Notes: generated from the sequence alone by a model not told the origin. DNA of 64,000 nucleotides from Massilia terrae (GCF_024753145.1 NZ_JANUGU010000004.1:1-64000); one strand, 5' to 3'; positions 1-11,489 are shown, counted from the stretch's first letter. Program-made: numbers and translations.

Positions 1-34
1 CGCACGAGGCGCGGTTTTTGTGGAGCGGCGAGGC

Positions 35-2331
<2,297 letters not shown>

Positions 2332-2335
<4 letters not shown>

Positions 2336-2634
2336 ACTTCCTCCATCACGCACTGCAGGGGATGCCCGGCCTTGCGCGCATGTGTTAAAACAAACTCCAC
2401 TTTGGTACACGCCACATCTTTGGAAAACACGCCACACACGCCTTTGCCGTGGCGGTGGACGGACAGCATGATTTGCGTTGCGGTCTCTCGGTCTTTATTG
2501 AAGTATTCCTGAATGATCGCCACCACGAATTCCATCGGTGTGTAGTCGTCGTTTAGCAGCGCCACCTGGTACAGAGGCGGCGGTTTCACCGTCTGCCGCT
2601 CCAGCAGTTGTTCAGTATCGTGCTTGGTTGCCAT
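2332..2634 (-). CDS. clpS: ATP-dependent Clp protease adaptor ClpS
   Basis: Adaptor that binds ClpA and delivers N-end-rule substrates; 100 aa, the usual length. The conserved core is clear: [12 protein letters not shown] at about residues 27-38, then an FNKDRETA helix and [11 protein letters not shown], which together form the N-degron pocket and the ClpA contact surface. The first 20 residues look like the flexible tail. It is the first gene of a clpS-clpA operon; its TGA stop overlaps the clpA ATG. The divergent cold-shock gene lies 331 bp away. Confidence 0.97.
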
Positions 2635-2965
2635 GGACGTATTCTAATGCTTTCAGGGATCATGCAATGCGTAAACAAACAGGCCGTTTTCGCTCGCTTC
2701 CATCTTACGCGTTTTCCAATTACTGCGCAGATGGCGGCCCGTTTGCTGAAATCAAGAGTCCCTTTTTCAGAGGCTGGCAAGGGGTGTGGAAAAATTTGCA
2801 ACAGTGTGTTTCAAAACCGCTTGACTTTGAAGATTGTTGCACCAACAATGCTCTCATTGACATGTACTTATGTACTTGTTGATAAGAGTGAGCAGGCTGA
2901 GGAGGGGGCAAGAAGCTTCTTGCTTTTATGGCTCGTGTGATTTGTTTTTAATTGAAAGTTCTTTT
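2635..2965. other. clpS / cold-shock divergent intergenic region
   Basis: 331 bp without a convincing gene; it must hold the promoters of clpS (minus) and the cold-shock gene (plus). Visible structure: an inverted repeat ATTGTTG-CAC-CAACAAT at 2833-2849, a tandem repeat of ATGTACTT at 2862-2877, and a 16-bp perfect palindrome GCAAGAAGCTTCTTGC at 2908-2923 followed by TTTTAT. The last one resembles a short intrinsic terminator or a leader hairpin 40 bp before the cold-shock start codon. Confidence 0.5.
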
Positions 2966-3169
2966 ATGGCAACTGGTACCGTTAAGTGGTTCAATGATTC
3001 CAAAGGTTTTGGCTTCATCACTCCTGATGATGGCGGCGAGGATCTGTTCGCACACTTCTCCGCAATCAATATGACCGGTTTTAAGACCCTCAAAGAAGGT
3101 CAAAAAGTCCAATTCGAAGTCACGCAAGGCCCTAAAGGCAAGCAAGCTTCCAACATCCAGGGCGTGTAA
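2966..3169 (+). CDS. Cold-shock domain protein, CspA family
   Basis: Single OB-fold RNA chaperone of 67 aa. It begins [18 protein letters not shown], and the RNP1 motif KGFGFI and an RNP2-like DLFAHF are both present. Such proteins melt mRNA structure in the cytoplasm, either at low temperature or constitutively. The frame stays open upstream, but this ATG is the conserved family start. A leader hairpin lies at 2908-2923, so post-transcriptional control is possible. It is followed by a strong bidirectional terminator shared with the convergent icd gene. Confidence 0.95.
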   Translation: MATGTVKWFNDSKGFGFITPDDGGEDLFAHFSAINMTGFKTLKEGQKVQFEVTQGPKGKQASNIQGV

Positions 3170-3186
3170 TCACCCGCCTGGGAAGC

Positions 3187-3216
3187 AAAAAACCCCGCTG
3201 CGGCGGGGTTTTTTTT
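3187..3216. terminator. Bidirectional intrinsic terminator
   Basis: AACCCCGC-TGCG-GCGGGGTT hairpin with an A tract on the left and a T tract on the right, between the convergent cold-shock and icd genes. Confidence 0.9.
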
Positions 3217-3260
3217 CGTCCCTTCACTCGAAGGGACATGGTAGCACCGGCGGGCGTGCG

Positions 3261-4508
3261 TCACATGTTCTCGATCATCACCTGGCCGAAGCCCGAGCAC
3301 GACACCTGGGTCGCCCCTTCCATCAGGCGCGCGAAGTCGTAGGTGACGTGCTTGGACCGGATCGCCTTTTCCATCGAGCTGATGATGAGCTGGGCGGCCT
3401 CGGTCCAGCCCATATGGCGCAGCATCATGTCGGCGGACAGGATCAGTGATCCGGGATTCACATAATCCTTGCCGGCATATTTGGGCGAGGTGCCATGGGT
3501 GGCTTCGAACATGGCGACCGTGTCCGACATATTGGCGCCGGGGGCGATGCCGATGCCGCCGACCTGGGCCGCCAGTGCGTCCGACTCGCCGTTCAGGTTG
3601 AGGGTGGCGATGACCGAATATTCGGCCGGGCGCATCAGAATTTGTTGCAAGAAAGCATCAGCGATCGAATCCTTGATCATGATGTCGCGCCCGGTCCGCG
3701 GATTGGTGAGCTTGCACCACGGACCGCCATCGACCAGCTTGGCGCCGAACTCGCGCTGGGCCAGCGCATAGCCCCAGTCGCGGAAGGCGCCTTCCGTATA
3801 TTTCATGATGTTGCCCTTGTGCACCAGCGTCACCGAAGGCTTGTCGTGGTCGATCGCGTACTGGATCGCGCGCCGCACCAGGCGCTCGCTGCCTTCGCGC
3901 GAGACCGGCTTGACGCCGATGCCCGAGGTCTGCGGGAAGCGGATCGAGTTCACGCCCATCTGGTTGACGAGGAAGTCGATCAGCTTGCGCGCGCCGTCCG
4001 AGCCTTCCGGCCATTCGACGCCGGCATAGATGTCTTCCGAGTTCTCGCGGAAGATCACCATATTGGTTTTCTCCGGATGCTTGAGCGGCGACGGCACGCC
4101 GCGGAAGTAGCGAACCGGGCGCAGGCAGACGTAAAGGTCGAGCTCCTGGCGCAGGGTCACGTTGAGCGAGCGGATGCCGCCGCCGACCGGCGTGGTCAGC
4201 GGGCCCTTGATCGACACCACATAGTCGCGCACCGCATCAAAGGTCTCGGCGGGCAAGGACACGCCGGGGCCGTAGACGCGTGCGGCCTTCTCGCCGGCGT
4301 AGATCTCCATCCACGCGATGCGGCGCTGGCCGCCGTAGGCTTTCTCGACCGCCGCGTCCACCACCCGGCGCATCACCGGAGTGATGTCGGCGCCCGTGCC
4401 ATCGCCTTCGATGAAGGGGATCACCGGGGTGTCCGGCACGTTCAGGGTGAAGTCCGGGTTGACCGTGATCTTCTGGCCGTCAGCGGGCACGCTGATATGT
4501 TGGTACAT
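3261..4508 (-). CDS. icd: NADP-dependent isocitrate dehydrogenase (dimeric type)
   Basis: TCA-cycle enzyme that oxidises isocitrate to 2-oxoglutarate with NADP; 415 aa, matching E. coli Icd (416 aa). Family features include [13 protein letters not shown] near the N-terminus, the [15 protein letters not shown] segment around the substrate and phosphorylation Ser, YAGVEW, and the nucleotide-site segment [12 protein letters not shown]. The start MYQHISVP is preferred over a TTG four codons upstream because GGAG lies 8 nt before it and the family starts there. A second, unrelated isocitrate dehydrogenase (monomeric) is encoded at 6398-8626, and both genes share an upstream sequence block. Confidence 0.96.
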   Translation of the reverse strand: MYQHISVPADGQKITVNPDFTLNVPDTPVIPFIEGDGTGADITPVMRRVVDAAVEKAYGGQRRIAWMEIYAGEKAARVYGPGVSLPAETFDAVRDYVVSIKGPLTTPVGGGIRSLNVTLRQELDLYVCLRPVRYFRGVPSPLKHPEKTNMVIFRENSEDIYAGVEWPEGSDGARKLIDFLVNQMGVNSIRFPQTSGIGVKPVSREGSERLVRRAIQYAIDHDKPSVTLVHKGNIMKYTEGAFRDWGYALAQREFGAKLVDGGPWCKLTNPRTGRDIMIKDSIADAFLQQILMRPAEYSVIATLNLNGESDALAAQVGGIGIAPGANMSDTVAMFEATHGTSPKYAGKDYVNPGSLILSADMMLRHMGWTEAAQLIISSMEKAIRSKHVTYDFARLMEGATQVSCSGFGQVMIENM

Positions 4509-4581
4509 CGGGTTCTCCAAAGTGGCGCGGGGCTGGGCCAGGCGCCCGCTGCATTACAATAGCGGTCGACTGGCCTTGCCC

Positions 4582-4612
4582 AAGACATAAGTGCTCTGCA
4601 TTATGCACCAGT
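4582..4612 (-). promoter_or_regulatory. Shared motif block upstream of icd
   Basis: On the plus strand AAGACATAAG (4582-4591), 7 nt, then CATTATGCACCAGT (4599-4612). The same two strings in the same order, 11 nt apart, occur upstream of icd2. TGCATTATGCA inside it is an 11-bp palindrome. Candidate operator or promoter element for both isocitrate dehydrogenase genes; the regulator is not known to me. Confidence 0.55.
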
Positions 4613-4667
4613 CAAAGGGCCGCCGCCACGCCGCTGCCCGCCCTGCCCTGTTCCCGATTGCCGCCTG

Positions 4668-5234
4668 ATGCCCCTGATCCTTTTCAATAAACCGTTCCAG
4701 GTCCTGTGCCAGTTCTCGCCGCAGGAAGGCCGCGAATCGCTCGCCGATTACCTGGACATCCCGAACATCTATCCGGCCGGCCGCCTGGACGCCGACAGCG
4801 AAGGCCTGATGCTGCTGACCGATGACGGCCGCCTGCAGCACAAGATCGCGCACCCGGACCACAAGGAAGCCAAGTCCTATCTGGTGCAGGTGGACGGCGT
4901 GCCCGATGCCGAGTCGCTGGCGCGGCTGCAGGCGCCGCTCGACCTGGGCGACTTCGTGACCAAGCCCTGCCGCGCGGTGCGCATCGCCGAGCCGGAATGG
5001 CTGTGGCCGCGCAATCCGCCGATCCGCGCCCGTAAGGACAAGCCGACCAGCTGGATCGCGATCACGCTCGAAGAAGGCAAGAACCGCCAGGTGCGCCGGA
5101 TGACGGCGGCGGTCGGGCTGCCGACCTTGCGGCTGGTGCGCACCAGCATCGGGCCGTTTTCGCTCGCCAGCCATCCGTTGATGCCAGGTGAATGGATGGA
5201 AGTCGCCGCCGAAGACGTCGGGGGACGGTCTTAA
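4668..5234 (+). CDS. rluE: 23S rRNA pseudouridine synthase, RluE/RsuA family
   Basis: Converts a uridine in 23S rRNA to pseudouridine. At 188 aa it lacks the N-terminal S4 domain of RsuA and RluB, as is usual for RluE. The catalytic motif GRLDADSEGLMLL at about residues 38-50 carries the essential Asp; later family blocks KSYLVQVDG, EGKNRQVRRMTAAVG and LVRTSIGPFSL are all present. It starts right after a GC-rich leader divergent from icd and stands alone. RluE rather than another RsuA-type member is inferred from size and sequence; the exact target base is not provable here. Confidence 0.9.
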   Translation: MPLILFNKPFQVLCQFSPQEGRESLADYLDIPNIYPAGRLDADSEGLMLLTDDGRLQHKIAHPDHKEAKSYLVQVDGVPDAESLARLQAPLDLGDFVTKPCRAVRIAEPEWLWPRNPPIRARKDKPTSWIAITLEEGKNRQVRRMTAAVGLPTLRLVRTSIGPFSLASHPLMPGEWMEVAAEDVGGRS

Positions 5235-5347
5235 CCACGTTCAAGATTTTTCGCGGCGGATGCAAATTTCTGTCAACCGAGCAAAAATGACTAGCGTTAA
5301 GGGATTAGATTCATTTGAATCGCTACCCCACCCGAAAGGAAACCAAA

Positions 5348-5563
5348 ATGTCCAAGATCGTCGCTGCCCTGGTTGCTTCCCTGTTCGCTGTTTCCGCTTT
5401 CGCCCAGGCTCCGGCTGCCGCTCCGGCTGCTTCGTCGGCTCCGGCTGCTGCCGCTGCTACCGACACCGCTGCTCCGGCCAAGCACAAGAAAGCCAAGCAC
5501 GCCAAGAAAGCCAAGAAGGAAGCTGCTCCGGCCGCCGAAGCTGCACCGGCCGCTACCAAGTAA
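5348..5563 (+). CDS. Small exported Ala/Lys-rich protein
   Basis: 71 aa. A Sec signal peptide (MSKIVAALVASLFAVSAFA, cleavage after AFA) is followed by a low-complexity Ala/Pro tract and a Lys/His cluster KHKKAKHAKKAKKEA, resembling acid-shock or histone-like small periplasmic proteins. The start is set by AAAGGA 9 nt upstream. A 14-bp palindrome GATTCATTTGAATC (5308-5321) sits in the promoter region, and a clear terminator follows. Function unknown; the basic mature part could bind a polyanion in the periplasm (inference). Confidence 0.75.
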   Translation: MSKIVAALVASLFAVSAFAQAPAAAPAASSAPAAAAATDTAAPAKHKKAKHAKKAKKEAAPAAEAAPAATK

Positions 5564-5584
5564 GCCGTTTTTGGTTTCGCGACA

Positions 5585-5610
5585 AAGGCAGGCGCGTCCT
5601 GCCTTTTTTT
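5585..5610 (+). terminator. Intrinsic terminator
   Basis: AAAGGCAGG-CGCGT-CCTGCCTTT hairpin followed by a T run, just after the small Ala/Lys-rich gene. Confidence 0.88.
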
Positions 5611-5638
5611 ACGCCCCGGGTTTTCCAAACGGGCGTCG

Positions 5639-5899
5639 TCAGCTGTAATGGTGTCGGCATGAGATGACGATCAGGTCCGGATCGCTCACCTGATGCACCA
5701 GGCGATTCTGTTCGTCGATGCGACGAGACCAACAGCCGGACAAATTCCCTTTCAATGCCTCGGGCTTGCCCATTCCGTTAAATGGGTCCCGTACTGCCGC
5801 CTGAATTAATTTGTTCACCCGACTGAGCGTCTTTTTATCCTGGGTTTGCCAGTAGAGATAATCGGCCCAAGCTTCGTCGGTGAATTTCAGGCTACGCAT
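5639..5899 (-). CDS. yoeB: YoeB/Txe-family toxin (ribosome-dependent mRNA endonuclease)
   Basis: 86-aa RelE-fold toxin that cuts mRNA in the ribosomal A site. It aligns along its whole length with E. coli YoeB, for example DYLYWQ near the N-terminus, GKPEALKGNLSGCWSRRI in the middle and CRHHYS at the end. The catalytic trio is conserved with a one-residue offset (Glu47, Arg66, His84), so the toxin looks intact. It is the second gene of the pair and overlaps the antitoxin by 8 bp, the normal antitoxin-first order that gives translational coupling. Confidence 0.95.
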   Translation of the reverse strand: MRSLKFTDEAWADYLYWQTQDKKTLSRVNKLIQAAVRDPFNGMGKPEALKGNLSGCWSRRIDEQNRLVHQVSDPDLIVISCRHHYS

Positions 5900-6170
5900 C
5901 CGGTTCCACGACGTTGTCGACGTCGATCAGTTCCCGGAGCCTGGCCTCGCCATCGCGCGCTTGGGCGATGGACTTGGCTAGATGTTCCGCATTGGCAGGC
6001 GAGCCGAGTAAATGCACGGTTTCGATCAGGCCGTTGTAATAATCGAGGGACATTAACACCGCGTCGGCCGCGTCGCGGCTGGTGATGATGGTGATGTCGG
6101 CGTCATCGACGGCTTGGTCGATGACGTGGCGCAGATTATCTCTGGCTTCGGAAAAGTTGATCACCCTCAT
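5892..6170 (-). CDS. yefM: YefM/Phd-family antitoxin
   Basis: 92-aa antitoxin that neutralises YoeB and represses its own operon. The N-terminal Phd/YefM DNA-binding domain begins MRVINFSEARDNL and continues ITSRDAADAVLMSLDYYNGL; the C-terminal half is acidic and probably disordered until it wraps the toxin. A strong GAGGAG ribosome-binding site lies 5 nt before the ATG. Directly upstream is a triple TGTACA-like repeat that fits the known YefM-YoeB operator. Confidence 0.95.
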   Translation of the reverse strand: MRVINFSEARDNLRHVIDQAVDDADITIITSRDAADAVLMSLDYYNGLIETVHLLGSPANAEHLAKSIAQARDGEARLRELIDVDNVVEPDA

Positions 6171-6187
6171 GATTGCTCCTCGTTACC

Positions 6188-6217
6188 TGTACAAGTAGTT
6201 GTGCAAGTTATCGTACA
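6188..6217 (-). promoter_or_regulatory. Predicted YefM-YoeB operator, three phased hexamers
   Basis: TGTACA at 6188, TGTGCA at 6200 and CGTACA at 6212, each exactly 12 bp from the next, ending 18 bp before the yefM ATG. The E. coli yefM-yoeB operator is known to use TGTACA-core palindromes; here there is a third, imperfect copy. Confidence 0.75.
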
Positions 6218-6350
6218 GACCACCGGGGCGGTTGTCTTGATTGGGCTCAAACGGGCGTCGGTCTGCGAGGGAAATGGGGCCCCGCCTGCGCGGGAAGTCG
6301 TTTTCGGCAGTGCCGGAAACGACAGTCGGTATATAGCGAACGCCGCCATG

Positions 6351-6378
6351 AAAAAACCCGCCATGCGGCGGGTTTTTT
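6351..6378 (-). terminator. Intrinsic terminator of icd2
   Basis: CCCGCC-ATGC-GGCGGG hairpin flanked by A6 and T6; lies 19 bp after the icd2 stop. Confidence 0.9.
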
Positions 6379-6397
6379 ATTCATGCTGAGGAAGCGA

Positions 6398-8626
6398 TCA
6401 GGCCGAAGCCAGCGCAGCGTTGAAGGTCGGGCTCGGGCGCATCACGGCCTTGACCTTGGCGTCGTCCGGCTTGTAGTAGCCGCCGATGTCGACGTGCTTG
6501 CCCTGCACGGCCAGCAGCTCGGCGACGATCTTCTGCTCGTTCTCGGCCAGCGACTTGGCCAGCGGCGCGAAGTGCGCGGCCAGGCCGGCGTCTTCGGTCT
6601 GCGCGGCCAGTTCCTGGGCCCAGTACATGGCCAGGTAGAACTGGCTGCCGCGGTTGTCGAGCTCGCCGGTCTTGGGCGACGGCGACTTGCGGTTGTCGAG
6701 CAGCTTGCCGGTGGCGGCGTCGAGCGTCTTGGCCAGCAGCTTGGCGCGCGCGTTGCCGGTCTTGATGCCGAGGTCTTCCAGGCTGACGGCCAGCGCCAGG
6801 AATTCACCCAGCGAGTCCCAGCGCAGGTGGTTCTCTTCGACCAGCTGCTGCACGTGCTTCGGCGCCGAACCGCCGGCGCCGGTTTCGTACATGCCGCCGC
6901 CCGCCATCAGCGGAACGATCGACAGCATCTTGGCGCTGGTGCCCAGCTCCAGGATCGGGAACAGGTCGGTCAGGTAGTCGCGCAGGATGTTGCCGGTCAC
7001 CGAGATGGTGTCGATGCCGCGCCACACGCGCTCCAGGGTGAAGCGCATCGCGCGCACCTGCGACATGATCTGGATATCCAGGCCGCTGGTGTCGTAATCC
7101 TTCAGGTAGGTGTTGACCTTCTTGATCAGCTCGTTTTCGTGCGGACGGTACGGGTCCAGCCAGAACACGGCGGTCATGCCCGAGTTGCGGGCGCGGGTGA
7201 CGGCCAGCTTGACCCAGTCGCGCACCGCGGCGTCCTTGGTCTGGCACATGCGCCAGATGTCGCCCTGCCCGACGTTCTCCGACAGCAGCACTTCGCCGGT
7301 GGCGATGTCGACGATGTTGGCCACGCCGTCTTCCTGGATCTCGAAGGTCTTGTCGTGCGAGCCGTATTCCTCGGCCTGCTGCGCCATCAGGCCGACGTTG
7401 GGAACGGTGCCCATGGTGCGCGGATCGAAGGCGCCATGCCATTTGCAGAAGTTGATCACTTCCTGGTAGATGCGGGCGAAGGTCGATTCCGGCAGCACGG
7501 CCTTGACTTCCTTCAGGCGGCCATCGGCGCCGTACATCTTGCCGCCGGCGCGGATCATGGCCGGCATCGACGCGTCGACGATCACGTCGTTCGGCGAGTG
7601 GAAATTGGTGATGCCCTTGGCCGAGTCGACCATGGCCAGTTCCGGCTGGTGTTCCTGGCAGGCGTGGATGTCGCGGATGATCTCTTCTTTCTGCGAATCC
7701 GGCAGCTTCTCGATCTTGCTGTACAGGTCGGCCATGCCGTTGTTGACGTTCACGCCCAGGCTGTCGAGCACGGCGCTGTGCTTGTCGAACGCTTCCTTGT
7801 AGAAGGTGCGCACGCAGTGGCCGAACACGATCGGGTGCGAGACCTTCATCATGGTCGCCTTCACGTGCAGCGAGAACATCATGCCGGTCTTCTTGGCGTC
7901 GGCGATCTGCTTCTCGTAGAAGTCGATCAGGGCCTTCTTGCTCATGTACATGGAATCGATGATCTCGCCCTGCAGCAGCGAAGTCTTCGGTTTCAGCACC
8001 ACGGTCTGGCCGCTCTTGGTCACCAGTTCCATGCGCACGTCGCGGGCGCGGTCCAGGGTCAGCGATTTTTCGCCGTGGTAGAAGTCGCCAGCGGTCATGT
8101 GCGACACGTGGGTGCGCGAGGCCGGCGACCATTCGCCCATCGAGTGCGGGTTCTTGCGGGCGTATTCCTTGACGGCCTTCGGCGCGCGGCGGTCGGAGTT
8201 ACCTTCGCGCAGCACCGGGTTCACGGACGAGCCGATGCACTTGCCGTAGCGGGCCTTGATCGCCTTTTCTTCGTCGGTCTTCGGATCGGCCGGGTAGTCG
8301 GGGATGTTGTAGCCCTTGGCCTGCAGTTCCTTGATCGCGTTGATCAGCTGGGTCACCGAGGCGCTGATGTTCGGCAGCTTGATGATGTTGGCGTCCGCTT
8401 CCAGCGTCTTCTTGCCCAGTTCACCCAGGGCGTCCGGCACGCGCTGCTCGGGCGTCAGGTTTTCCGGGAAGTTGGCCAGGATGCGGGCGGCGACCGAGAT
8501 GTCGCTCTCCTGCACGCGGATACCCGCCGGCTTGGTGAAGGTGCTGATGACGGGCAGGAAGGCGTAGGTCGCCAGCAGGGGCGCTTCGTCGGTCAGGGTA
8601 TAGATGATGGTCGGATCACTGCTCAT
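6398..8626 (-). CDS. icd2: NADP-dependent isocitrate dehydrogenase (monomeric type)
   Basis: 742 aa, typical for the monomeric IDH family (Azotobacter and Corynebacterium type), which has no clear sequence similarity to the dimeric enzyme. It catalyses the same NADP-linked reaction. Hallmarks: start [27 protein letters not shown] and [13 protein letters not shown] in the first 150 residues, the [14 protein letters not shown] and [19 protein letters not shown] segments, and [16 protein letters not shown] near the end. Its own terminator and a 264-bp upstream gap to rpsT indicate a single-gene transcript. It shares an upstream motif block with icd. Confidence 0.97.
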   Translation of the reverse strand: MSSDPTIIYTLTDEAPLLATYAFLPVISTFTKPAGIRVQESDISVAARILANFPENLTPEQRVPDALGELGKKTLEADANIIKLPNISASVTQLINAIKELQAKGYNIPDYPADPKTDEEKAIKARYGKCIGSSVNPVLREGNSDRRAPKAVKEYARKNPHSMGEWSPASRTHVSHMTAGDFYHGEKSLTLDRARDVRMELVTKSGQTVVLKPKTSLLQGEIIDSMYMSKKALIDFYEKQIADAKKTGMMFSLHVKATMMKVSHPIVFGHCVRTFYKEAFDKHSAVLDSLGVNVNNGMADLYSKIEKLPDSQKEEIIRDIHACQEHQPELAMVDSAKGITNFHSPNDVIVDASMPAMIRAGGKMYGADGRLKEVKAVLPESTFARIYQEVINFCKWHGAFDPRTMGTVPNVGLMAQQAEEYGSHDKTFEIQEDGVANIVDIATGEVLLSENVGQGDIWRMCQTKDAAVRDWVKLAVTRARNSGMTAVFWLDPYRPHENELIKKVNTYLKDYDTSGLDIQIMSQVRAMRFTLERVWRGIDTISVTGNILRDYLTDLFPILELGTSAKMLSIVPLMAGGGMYETGAGGSAPKHVQQLVEENHLRWDSLGEFLALAVSLEDLGIKTGNARAKLLAKTLDAATGKLLDNRKSPSPKTGELDNRGSQFYLAMYWAQELAAQTEDAGLAAHFAPLAKSLAENEQKIVAELLAVQGKHVDIGGYYKPDDAKVKAVMRPSPTFNAALASA

Positions 8627-8697
8627 GCGCTTTTTCCTCGGTGTTCGCGAGCTGCTCGCGAGATATCAATCAAAATGGTCGCCGCTGCCTTGCCTAA

Positions 8698-8741
8698 GTC
8701 TTCTATAAGACATAAGACAGATTTTCACATTATGCACCAGT
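8698..8741 (-). promoter_or_regulatory. Shared motif block upstream of icd2
   Basis: Contains GTCTT-CTAT-AAGAC (8698-8711), AAGACATAAG (8707-8716) and CATTATGCACCAGT (8728-8741), the last two identical to strings upstream of icd. Lies 72-115 bp before the start codon, where an operator or promoter is expected. Confidence 0.55.
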
Positions 8742-8804
8742 ATTTCGGATGACGCCATAGCTTCGGATAGCAATAATGGGCCGCGAAAGCGGATCGCACA
8801 AGCG

Positions 8805-8843
8805 AAAAAACCCGCCGGACCAAAAGGTCGGGCGGGTCTTCTT
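8805..8843 (-). terminator. Intrinsic terminator of rpsT
   Basis: CCCGCC..GACC-AAAA-GGTC..GGCGGG hairpin with an A6 run to its left, which reads as a U tract on the minus strand. Confidence 0.85.
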
Positions 8844-8888
8844 CACGTACTGCTTCCCGCGGCGAACGCCGCGCGCAACGATGGTCGC

Positions 8889-9155
8889 TTAGGCCGACAG
8901 GGCCTTCAGGGCAGCAGCCAGGCGGCTCTTGTGGCGAGCGGCCTTGTTCTTGTGAATGATTTTCTTGTCAGCGATGCTGTCGATGGTCGACACGGACTGC
9001 TGGAAGATCTGGGTTGCGGCAGCCTTGTCGCCGGCCTGGATGGCCTTGCGGACAGCCTTGATCGCGGTGCGCAGGGTCGAACGCTGTGCCGAGTTGTGCG
9101 CGTTTTGCTTGACTGCTTGACGAGCGCGTTTGCGCGCCTGTGCGGTATTTGCCAT
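8889..9155 (-). CDS. rpsT: 30S ribosomal protein S20
   Basis: 88 aa, basic and helical, binding 16S rRNA in the small subunit. [18 protein letters not shown] and [11 protein letters not shown] are diagnostic. The ATG at 9155 is the family start, although the frame stays open 12 codons upstream. From memory, rpsT and murJ are close neighbours in many Burkholderiales; here murJ lies 23 kb away, with an accessory polysaccharide island between them. Confidence 0.97.
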   Translation of the reverse strand: MANTAQARKRARQAVKQNAHNSAQRSTLRTAIKAVRKAIQAGDKAAATQIFQQSVSTIDSIADKKIIHKNKAARHKSRLAAALKALSA

Positions 9156-9433
9156 GGAGTTTCCTAAATCGGGGTCAGGTTGCGTTTGCAAACAGTGTCA
9201 ACCCGGCCCTCTGGGTGGCCTGTCGACGTTGGGTGCCTGCTAACAGAAATCAGTACAGCCCACGATTATAGCGAATTATTCCGCACACGGCAATGTAAAA
9301 ATCGACCACACCACTCGCAGAGCTAATCGCTGCCCGTTTGACGCGTCTCAATACTAACCCACAATTTATCGAGTGAACTGGGAACGATTTCGCTTCTTTT
9401 TGATCGTCATCAAACGCGACCGCTGGAGGGAAC

Positions 9434-11452
9434 GTGAATGTAGCACCGCCCCATCGAAGCCTCACCACCTATCGTCCCGACATCGACGGACTGCGGGCCG
9501 TCGCCGTCATCGCCGTCATCCTGTATCACGCCTGGCCCAACTACGTGCCTGGCGGCTTTATCGGCGTCGACGTGTTCTTCGTCATCTCCGGTTTCCTGAT
9601 CACCTCGATCATCCTGTCCCAGCTTGAGCAAGGCCGCTTCAGCATCCTCGGCTTCTATGCGCGCCGCATCCGCCGCATTTTCCCGGCTCTGCTGCTGGTG
9701 CTGGCCGCCACCATCGGGTTCGGCTGGATCGTGCTGCTGCCGGCCGAGTTCAAGCAGATCGGGCGCCACACCATGGCCGGCAGCGCCTTCGTTTCCAATT
9801 TGCTGCTGTGGCATGAGGCCGGCTACTTCGACAATAGCGCGGCGACCAAGCCCCTGCTCCACCTGTGGTCGCTCGGCATCGAGGAGCAATTCTATGCGCT
9901 GTGGCCGCTGATGCTGTGGCTCACCTACAAGCGCAAGACGGGCGTGCTGCTACTGCTGGGGACGGTATTCCTGTGCTCGATGGCGCTGAACCTGGTGGTC
10001 ACGGCGCGCGACGCCACGGCCGCCTTCTATTCGCCGGCGACGCGCTTCTGGGAATTGATGACAGGGGGCATCGGCGCCTACCTGCAGCTGCACGGGCGCG
10101 ACTGGGCCGCACGCCAGGCGCAGGCCGGATCGCTGGCCGGCGTGGTGTTGCTGGCGGCCGGCTTCCTCCTCATCCGGCCGCAGGATCCTTTCCCGGGCTG
10201 GTGGGCCGTGCTGCCGGTCGCCGGCACGTTCATGCTCATCATGTGCGGGCCGTCCGCCTTCGTGAACCGGCAGATCCTCGGCCGCCGGCTGGCGGTCGGC
10301 ATCGGCTTGATCAGCTACCCGCTCTACCTATGGCACTGGCCGCTGCTGTCCTATGCCTATATCGTCATCGGCGAAAAACCCGCGTTCCTGGCCCGCGTCG
10401 GCCTGATCGCGCTGACCTTCCTGCTGGCCATCCTCACCTACCGCCTGGTCGAACTGCCCGTGCGGAAATCGCGTGCGCGCGTCCGCGTGGTGCGGCACCT
10501 GGCGGCCGGCATGGCGGCGGCCCTGCTGGTTGGCGTGCTGGTCGATACCGGCCTGCTGCGCCAGCGCATCGATGCGCGCGGCGCGGAAGCCTTCCTCAAC
10601 GCGCTCAACGACAGCGCCTTCCCGGGGCCGACCCTGGCGCCGCTGCGTTACAAGAATTCCTTGTTCCAGAAGGCGAGCAGCCGCGCTGCCGGGGTCACTG
10701 TCTTCCTGGGCGATTCCGTCGTCGAACAATACGGTCCCTTTGTCGAACAGGCGATCGCGAACGGGCCGGATCGCGTCCGCTCCGTTGTCTTTGCCACGGC
10801 GGGCAATTGTCCACCGATCCTGCATACTTTTCCACTGCCAAAGATCCGTTACGTGCGTTGTCCCGCGACCGTCGAGAATGGCTACGACTATGCCCGGCGC
10901 CCCGAGGTGGAAGCCGTCGTGGTCGGCGGCGCCTGGTACGGCTATTTCCAGGACCGCGGCGCAGGCCTGCAGTTCGACGATGGCCAGGTGCAGCTGCAGT
11001 TCCCCGACAAACGCGCGCAGGAAGCGGCCTACCGGACGCTTGAGGCCAGCCTCCTGCAGTTGAGACAACTCGGCAAGCAAGTGTACCTGCTGCTGCAGCC
11101 GCCGATGGGTTCGTCTTTTGATCCGCGCAATATGATCACCGGATCGCGTTTCGCCAGCATCCGGCCGCTCGCGCGCATCGAGCCGGTCAGGCTGGATCGC
11201 TTTCTCGACAATAACGCGGCAGTGCACGACCGCCTGGTGCAGATCGCGCGCGCGACCGGCGTCGAACTGATCGACCCGACCGCCTTCCTATGCCAGCGCA
11301 ATCTGTGCCCGGTACTCGGTCCCGACGGCGCCCCGGTCTATACGGACACCATGCACATGCGGCCCGGGTATAGCCGCAGCGCGGCCCAATACCTGATCCG
11401 GACCATTTCCGCGCGCACGGCGGCGCCATCGATCTCGATGGCCCGCCAATAA
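9434..11452 (+). CDS. Acyltransferase with C-terminal SGNH domain (OafA/YrhL type)
   Basis: 672-aa inner-membrane protein predicted to O-acetylate a surface polysaccharide. Residues about 15-360 are the multi-spanning acyltransferase-3 domain, opening with YRPDIDGLRAVAVIAVILYH and GFIGVDVFFVISGFLIT. Residues about 390-670 form a periplasmic SGNH domain: FLGDS with Ser428 as nucleophile and DTMHM with Asp638 and His641 completing the triad. The GTG start has GGAGGG 4 nt upstream. First gene after rpsT, single transcript with its own terminator. The acceptor polymer could be either cluster in this window. Confidence 0.9.
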   Translation: MNVAPPHRSLTTYRPDIDGLRAVAVIAVILYHAWPNYVPGGFIGVDVFFVISGFLITSIILSQLEQGRFSILGFYARRIRRIFPALLLVLAATIGFGWIVLLPAEFKQIGRHTMAGSAFVSNLLLWHEAGYFDNSAATKPLLHLWSLGIEEQFYALWPLMLWLTYKRKTGVLLLLGTVFLCSMALNLVVTARDATAAFYSPATRFWELMTGGIGAYLQLHGRDWAARQAQAGSLAGVVLLAAGFLLIRPQDPFPGWWAVLPVAGTFMLIMCGPSAFVNRQILGRRLAVGIGLISYPLYLWHWPLLSYAYIVIGEKPAFLARVGLIALTFLLAILTYRLVELPVRKSRARVRVVRHLAAGMAAALLVGVLVDTGLLRQRIDARGAEAFLNALNDSAFPGPTLAPLRYKNSLFQKASSRAAGVTVFLGDSVVEQYGPFVEQAIANGPDRVRSVVFATAGNCPPILHTFPLPKIRYVRCPATVENGYDYARRPEVEAVVVGGAWYGYFQDRGAGLQFDDGQVQLQFPDKRAQEAAYRTLEASLLQLRQLGKQVYLLLQPPMGSSFDPRNMITGSRFASIRPLARIEPVRLDRFLDNNAAVHDRLVQIARATGVELIDPTAFLCQRNLCPVLGPDGAPVYTDTMHMRPGYSRSAAQYLIRTISARTAAPSISMARQ

Positions 11453-11489
11453 AAAAAACCCTGGGAGCGCGGAGCTCGCAGGGTTTTTC
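11451..11489. terminator. Intrinsic terminator between convergent genes
   Basis: A8-CCCTG.GAGC-GCGGA-GCTC.CAGGG-T5 hairpin between the acyltransferase and the convergent secreted-protein gene; A and T tracts allow use in both directions. Confidence 0.88.

Noticed and set aside
6173..8752. 859-codon plus-strand open frame opposite icd2
   Set aside because: Shadow of icd2; begins inside the toxin-antitoxin operator and has no motif.
9381..9433. GGGAACGA...TCAAACG before the acyltransferase as a fourth RpoE-like promoter
   Set aside because: The distance between the two boxes is 22 nt instead of 17, and the ATTGCAT and T-tract elements are missing.
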